This document shows, in pieces, positions 59,658 to 64,000 of a stretch of DNA of 64,000 bases; the first letter of the stretch is position 1, and every line of letters begins with the position of its first letter. Location of the stretch: NCBI RefSeq assembly GCF_024679245.1, contig NC_090178.1, positions 5,830,202 to 5,894,201 of the forward strand. The letters are read 5' to 3'. This stretch comes from Pseudorasbora parva (lineage: Eukaryota > Chordata > Actinopteri > Cypriniformes > Gobionidae). The notes beneath the pieces are model-generated. The model had not been told where the DNA came from and searched no databases. It worked only from the letters and a program-made list of their open reading frames with translations. Both the position numbers and the translations under genes were made by a program.

Positions 59658-60290
59658 ATTTTTTTTTTTTTTTTTTTTTGAACAAGCATATAGTACATTT
59701 TGCAATACAGGAAAGAGAACTTATTCTTCCCAAATCCCCCCAACCCTTAGCACTCAGGACTTGGATGGATAGACAAAATCTTAAGTACAGTCACGTTACA
59801 AATATACACACCCATACAGAAGAAGGGAGACATTTTTTTGTTGTATAATTTTTTGCTGTAGATTAAGTAACCATCAATTCTTTAATTTTATATATCCAAT
59901 CTTTCCACCAAGACAAGGCCATTGGTTTAGCCTGGTTAGTTCGTGTGGATGAATTTTCCAAATATAATATCTCCAGTAAAGAATGCAGCCAGTGCTTAGA
60001 AGAAAGTTCATGAGGTGGTTTCCATCGTTGAACAATTAACTTCTTTGCTGCCGTCAATGCAGCTAGCCAGAGTTTCCGTACCTTCTTATTTAAAGGCAGT
60101 TCAGAGTTGTCGTTCAACAGTAGAATGATTGGATCTTTGGGAAAACTAATCTTAGTCACCTTGTACAACACATCAAGCACCATATCCCAGAATTTTTGCA
60201 CATCAGGACAGTCCCAGAGCATGTGTAACAGAGTGTCCAGGCATCCAGGTCCACAAAAATTACAGGATACATATTGTATTGTGAGTTCAG
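59658..60290 (-). pseudogene. L1-like LINE 3' end (ORF2 C-terminus and poly(A) tail)
   Basis: On the - strand the frame reads CGPGCLDTLLHMLWDCPDVQ, KFWDMVLDVLYKVT, PIILLLNDNSELPLNKKVRK, LWLAALTAAKKLIVQRWKPP, ending ...YKIKELMVT and a stop at about 59863. HMxWxCPxVxxFW and LTAAKKxIxxxW are the usual C-terminus of fish L1 ORF2. A 3' UTR of about 180 bases ends in a poly(A) tail (T run at 59659-59679). Only the last part of ORF2 is present, so it is 5'-truncated. Confidence 0.82.
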
Positions 60291-60411
60291 AAGATACATA
60301 TTGAATCGTGACACGAGTGTATCGTTACACACCTAAGAATCACAATAGTGAGATGGGCTTTGTAACGACATCTTTAGTGCCTTGAGAGAGGAAATGACAT
60401 TGGTGTCAATA

Positions 60412-60687
60412 GCTGCGTTTCCATTACAGATTTGCGAAAATTTTTTGCAATATTTCTTAAATGTCGATAAAAAACTGTTGCGAAATGACAGCGTTTCCAT
60501 AGCTGCAGTTATGCGACTAAAACGTATTACTTTCCTCTCGCGATAGGTCATTCCAAAACGATACTTGGTAGGTTTGTATATCCCATCCACCACACTAGAA
60601 ATTATTTTTATTGGAAGGAGACATGTGTGTTATCCAAGCATTAATGGCAAGGAAAGCCCCTTAGGTTACTTAAGCGGCACGGATATG

Positions 60688-60754
<67 letters not shown>

Positions 60755-61295
60755 AGATCTGCTTCAAGGTCTTCATGATAATGTAGCATTTCTGTGTTAA
60801 GAATCCAGTATTACTGTAATCCTATTGTCTTTTATGAGTTTAATAAAGAACTCCGTCTCGTCTTCTCTCCAAACAAACCGAAACCGTCATCTGTAAAGAA
60901 TGATCGACTTTTACGCGCGGCCAGGTTGACGCATATAGAGAAGAGCGAAATGTTTGAATTTGCATGGTAACTCAAATGTTTGTTGTGTTTTTTGTTTTGT
61001 TTTTACCACTTTCGTTATTTTGGCTAGATATTTCGTTTGTTGGGCATGTGAATTGAATTTAGAAATGCTTTGGAAAGGAAAAAATTGGCATTTAATAAAC
61101 AAAAAAAAAATTTTAAATGAAGACCGCGTTTGGAGTGAGTGCATGCAAAATAATTAGTTCCCCGAGTCCACAAATAAAAACCACCTCATGAGAGCGTAAA
61201 AACTTTTTTGTGATATATGGGAGTTTTTGCGAAATTGCCGCATTTCCATTAGGCGTATTTTCAAATCGCAATTTGAAGGGTAATGGAAACGCGCC
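60412..61295. mobile_element. MITE with GCGTTTCCATTAC / GTAATGGAAACGC ends
   Basis: Left GCTGCGTTTCCATTAC (60412-60427) and right GTAATGGAAACGCGCC (61280-61295) are inverse. Inner TTTGCGAAA words recur near both ends. A (GT)n run at 60691-60753 lies inside. No transposase. Confidence 0.7.
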
Positions 61296-61309
61296 TAATG
61301 AAGCCTTTC

Positions 61310-61414
61310 TGAGCCATCGGATTTCAACAAAAATATAGAAAGGAGGTCTGACGGGTGTCGAACGACATGAGGGTAAGTAATAACAAAATGTTCATTTTTG
61401 GGTGAACTAACCCT
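61310..61414. mobile_element. TTAA-type element right-end fragment
   Basis: GACATGAGGGTAAGTAATAA and TTTTTGGGTGAACTAACCCT, then TTAA at 61415-61418. Same family as 27425 and 35880. Confidence 0.6.
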
Positions 61415-61418
61415 TTAA

Positions 61419-62365
61419 GTTACCCCTCACATGTCTACTAGTTTTACCCAGATTTCTTATTCCGTGCGAATTGGTCATTAATATTACAGACGTCCTGTGC
61501 TAAAATGACATTGCTCCCTTCAAAACTAACCCCGCCCACATAGGGCTTTAATGCGACTTTTATGTTTTGTGTTCCTTGTAAGTCATGGCATGTTTGAACC
61601 ACAGGAAGGTTAGTATATAAAGCCAGTGCTTACATTTTTTTGGTGATCTAATTGTTTAAATGTCAGTGTGATTGTGTGTAACAGCGGTTGGCCGTATTAG
61701 CAGTAGCGGTAGACATGCTTGTCTCAACAAGGACAGGTTTGAGCGCATGTGTTTTGGCCTGTGGGAATGGATGCTTTTGTCACAATGGAAACAGACAAAG
61801 CTGGCCTGCTGTTGTTCTATTCATGCAGTTTATTCTTAGTCTCAATGTCACATATGAAACTGTAGAAGTGGTCAGGACCCTCCTCAGCACATTGTTTGCT
61901 GTGGTATTTGAGCGGCAGGTGTGGCAATAAATGCGTATAAATAGCCTCGGCACACGCGGCCTGGAGTCTAGCGTGGTCTCCCACCCTCAGCATTACCTGA
62001 CACACTCACACACACGGCTCACACGCGGCTGTGTACAGTGTTGGGGTAACGCATATGGAGTTACATAAACTGATTCCTTTTTTCAAGTAACTAGTAAAGT
62101 ATCACATTATTTTACATTTACTACAAAATATCTAAGTTATAGATGAGAAAAAGTAACTAACACAAGGCTGTTTACACTTGACTTGACTTTACAATAAAAA
62201 GTTGACGAGCGCTCTTTTAGTTAAAAAAGCTAGCAGCGTTTGGTCCCAAATAGCAGCCGAGGGCGTCTCTTGTTGCTATAACAACAGCAGCAACAAAAGT
62301 ACTGTGTGGTGCAGAGACAAAAAATGTAGAGAAAGAGAAAAGTGGCTCTTGCGTTGGCTTTTGAC
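61419..62365. other. No gene seen
   Basis: 62040-62170 resembles a common fish repeat (AAGTAACTAGTAAAGTATCA). An 80-codon open frame at 61688 has no motif. Confidence 0.4.
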
Positions 62366-62373
62366 ATTAATGG

Positions 62374-63541
62374 TAGGGCTGGTCGATTCCGAAATTTTTG
62401 GAATCGATTCCGATTCCAATTCCTGTTTCCGGAATCGACGGAGTCGATTCCAAGAATCGATTCCGCACTGTTGTTTTCGATTCCCTTTCGATTCTTCTTT
62501 TTTTAACAAAATCAATGGAGGAACCTAGTTCCGGAGTGACCGCAGGATACAAGGATGTAGAAAGTATCCTTCTCCGAAACTTTATTTGTAAAATGATGAT
62601 ACATTTCCAAAACTCTGATGAATTTTAAATGATGGATTCTCCTGAAATAGCCCATATAGCCCAGAAGTAAATACGATTTAGCCTAATAAATAAAAAGGAT
62701 CGCACATTATTCATGGATGTGCATTTATTGCATGTTTAAAACTACATGACATGTCTAAAATGCATGTGGACAGTTAAGTTGAATGACTACGTTCAAATAA
62801 GTGCTTTTGCACACAATGTACGAGGCAAAATAACCACAATATTAACAAAAACAATAATATAAGAGTGCGCAGTTTATTTGTCAATCAGATGCGTGAGCAA
62901 GTTGCGTTCATTACTATAGCAACATTAGACTCGGTCATTAAGCTGTACTCTAGTCTAGGCGCATTTTCTTTCAGTTATAAATAGATTTAAGAAAATAAAA
63001 GAAAATAGAAAATTAAAATAAGACCCTCACATCTGCATCTGTAAGCAGAGCTCAAAACCTACCGTGACAACAGAACCATTTCACAATTTAAAATTATGGA
63101 GTTTTTGTGTGCAAAATGTAGTAAACTTGTCCACGATGCAGGATCACAGAAGGAAACAATGACAATAAACACTATTAAACTAAGTGAATGAAAGGTATAG
63201 TAATAATCAGCGATATGCGTTCACATATGGCTTGATTTGAACATTTCATACCATAAAAATAAGTCGTTAGAATTACGTTCTAGTGACGTCATCACGCAAT
63301 GACGCAAAAAAAACAGCTGAATTGCTTTATTTTTAACTCGTTATTTGAAACTAACTGTTCAAAAGAAACTTTTGCAAAAATTAAATAGACTTCCAATCAT
63401 TATTAGTAAGCGAGAGACAAGTGAATAAAGAGGAGTCGATTCCCCGCGATGGAATCGATTCCAAACGTTGGAATCGACTCTCGATTCCCAACGCCTTGGA
63501 ATCGAGGAATCGATTCTTTTTGGAATCGATTCCCAGCCCTA
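62374..63541. mobile_element. hAT transposon, 1168 bp, 8-bp target duplication ATTAATGG
   Basis: Left TAGGGCTGGTCGATTCCGAA and right TGGAATCGATTCCCAGCCCTA-type ends (the right end lies at 63521-63541), flanked by ATTAATGG at 62366-62373 and 63542-63549. Many GAATCGATTCC words crowd both ends (62385-62495, 63430-63530). Open frames inside only translate these repeats. No transposase; non-autonomous. Confidence 0.88.
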
Positions 63542-63549
63542 ATTAATGG

Positions 63550-64000
63550 GGAGGAGAATATCGGTTCACAACAACGTTTGTGGATGCACATTATACGGGG
63601 AGGAAAACAGTATGGTGCTTACAATAATTTAGTCCAGAAGCTCTGATTGGATGATGCGCAGTTTCAGCTGTCAAAAAGGCGTTTTTATCAGAAAAGTAGA
63701 ACTGTTTTTCATTTTGAAAAGATGCGCTGAGCTGCAGAAAAAGACATTGGCGTTGGCGTTTTAAAAAGCGTTCACGATTTTTTTGAAAACACTGTTTACT
63801 CCATAGGATTATAATGTAAAACAGATGCTGGCAGCTTCAAAAAAATAGTGAACACACCCCTAGGAAGTAATGCAATATTGCAATGCTTTACTTTTAATAT
63901 ATCAAATATCAAAAGGAGGAACAGGCACTACTTTTAAATAAACAAAATAAATGGTTTAGCTTCATGTATTCTTTTTTTATCAACACTTATATGGGTAAGT
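63550..64000. other. No gene seen
   Basis: 63650-63790 contains GGCGTTGGCGTTTTAAAAAG and similar words of repeat type, unassigned. Confidence 0.4.

Larger units (their letters stand above)
59169..60384. mobile_element. Inverted-repeat element with about 48-bp termini, containing an L1-like fragment
   Basis: The left end (about 59170-59219, AAAGCCGTCTTTACAAAGCC then CATCTCGCTACAGTGATTCT) is the inverse of about 60335-60383 (AGAATCACAATAGTGAGATG then GGCTTTGTAACGACATCTTT). Between them are an inner inverted repeat (59327-59448), an L1-like 3' end and a hAT-like scrap at about 60300-60333 (CACGAGTGTATCGTTACAC). Confidence 0.65.

Noticed and set aside
62202..62628. Frames of 76 to 108 codons with repeated Ser-Ile-Pro words
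   Set aside because: They translate the GAATCGATTCC repeats at the left end of a hAT element.

Overview
This window is nuclear DNA from a teleost fish, most likely a cyprinid (carp, goldfish or zebrafish relatives). It has split genes with GT-AG introns and a moderately AT-rich background. It has long GT/CA, TA and ATCT microsatellites. It carries a very high load of cut-and-paste DNA transposons (TTAA-flanked Kolobok-type elements, hAT elements with 8-bp target duplications, Tc1/mariner) next to remnants of non-LTR retrotransposons and solo LTRs. The species is inferred from repeat content, not proven. There is no sign of a bacterial, viral or organellar genome.

The only host protein gene I can support lies on the + strand between 38425 and 51669. 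Seven exons join into one open frame of 497 codons plus stop. They encode a type I membrane protein: signal peptide, two fibronectin-III-like cytokine-receptor domains, one membrane helix, a JAK box-1-like motif and a 240-residue tail with YxxQ motifs. The intron phases are 1-2-1-0-1-0, the pattern of class II cytokine receptors (CRF2, called CRFB in fish). The extracellular part resembles the IL-20Ra/IL-22Ra1/IL-22Ra2 group most; the exact orthologue is unresolved. Its introns hold a Kolobok element (intron 1), a solo LTR and a Tc1 relic (intron 2), a duplicated block reaching the exon 4 acceptor (intron 3), a mariner-type MITE (intron 4) and a near-perfect 276-bp foldback (intron 6).

Region by region: 1-1850 is the 5' part of a LINE on the - strand. 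1980-5510 is a repeat array split by a four-layer nest of transposons. 5.5-14 kb holds MITEs, a solo LTR, microsatellites and unassigned DNA. 14.2-16.4 kb is a hAT element carrying a Kolobok element inside it. 18-23 kb has microsatellites and two Tc1-type transposase relics. 24-26.6 kb is a LINE 3' half split by a hAT element. 27.7-35.4 kb has three large Kolobok-type elements, two of them with leftover coding exons (one THAP-like). 36.5-53 kb is the receptor gene and its flanks. 53.2-64 kb contains further MITEs, an L1-like 3' end and another hAT element.

I found no rRNA, no convincing tRNA, no CRISPR and no operon-like structure. Family names rest on termini, target-site duplications and short protein motifs read by eye; no database search was possible.
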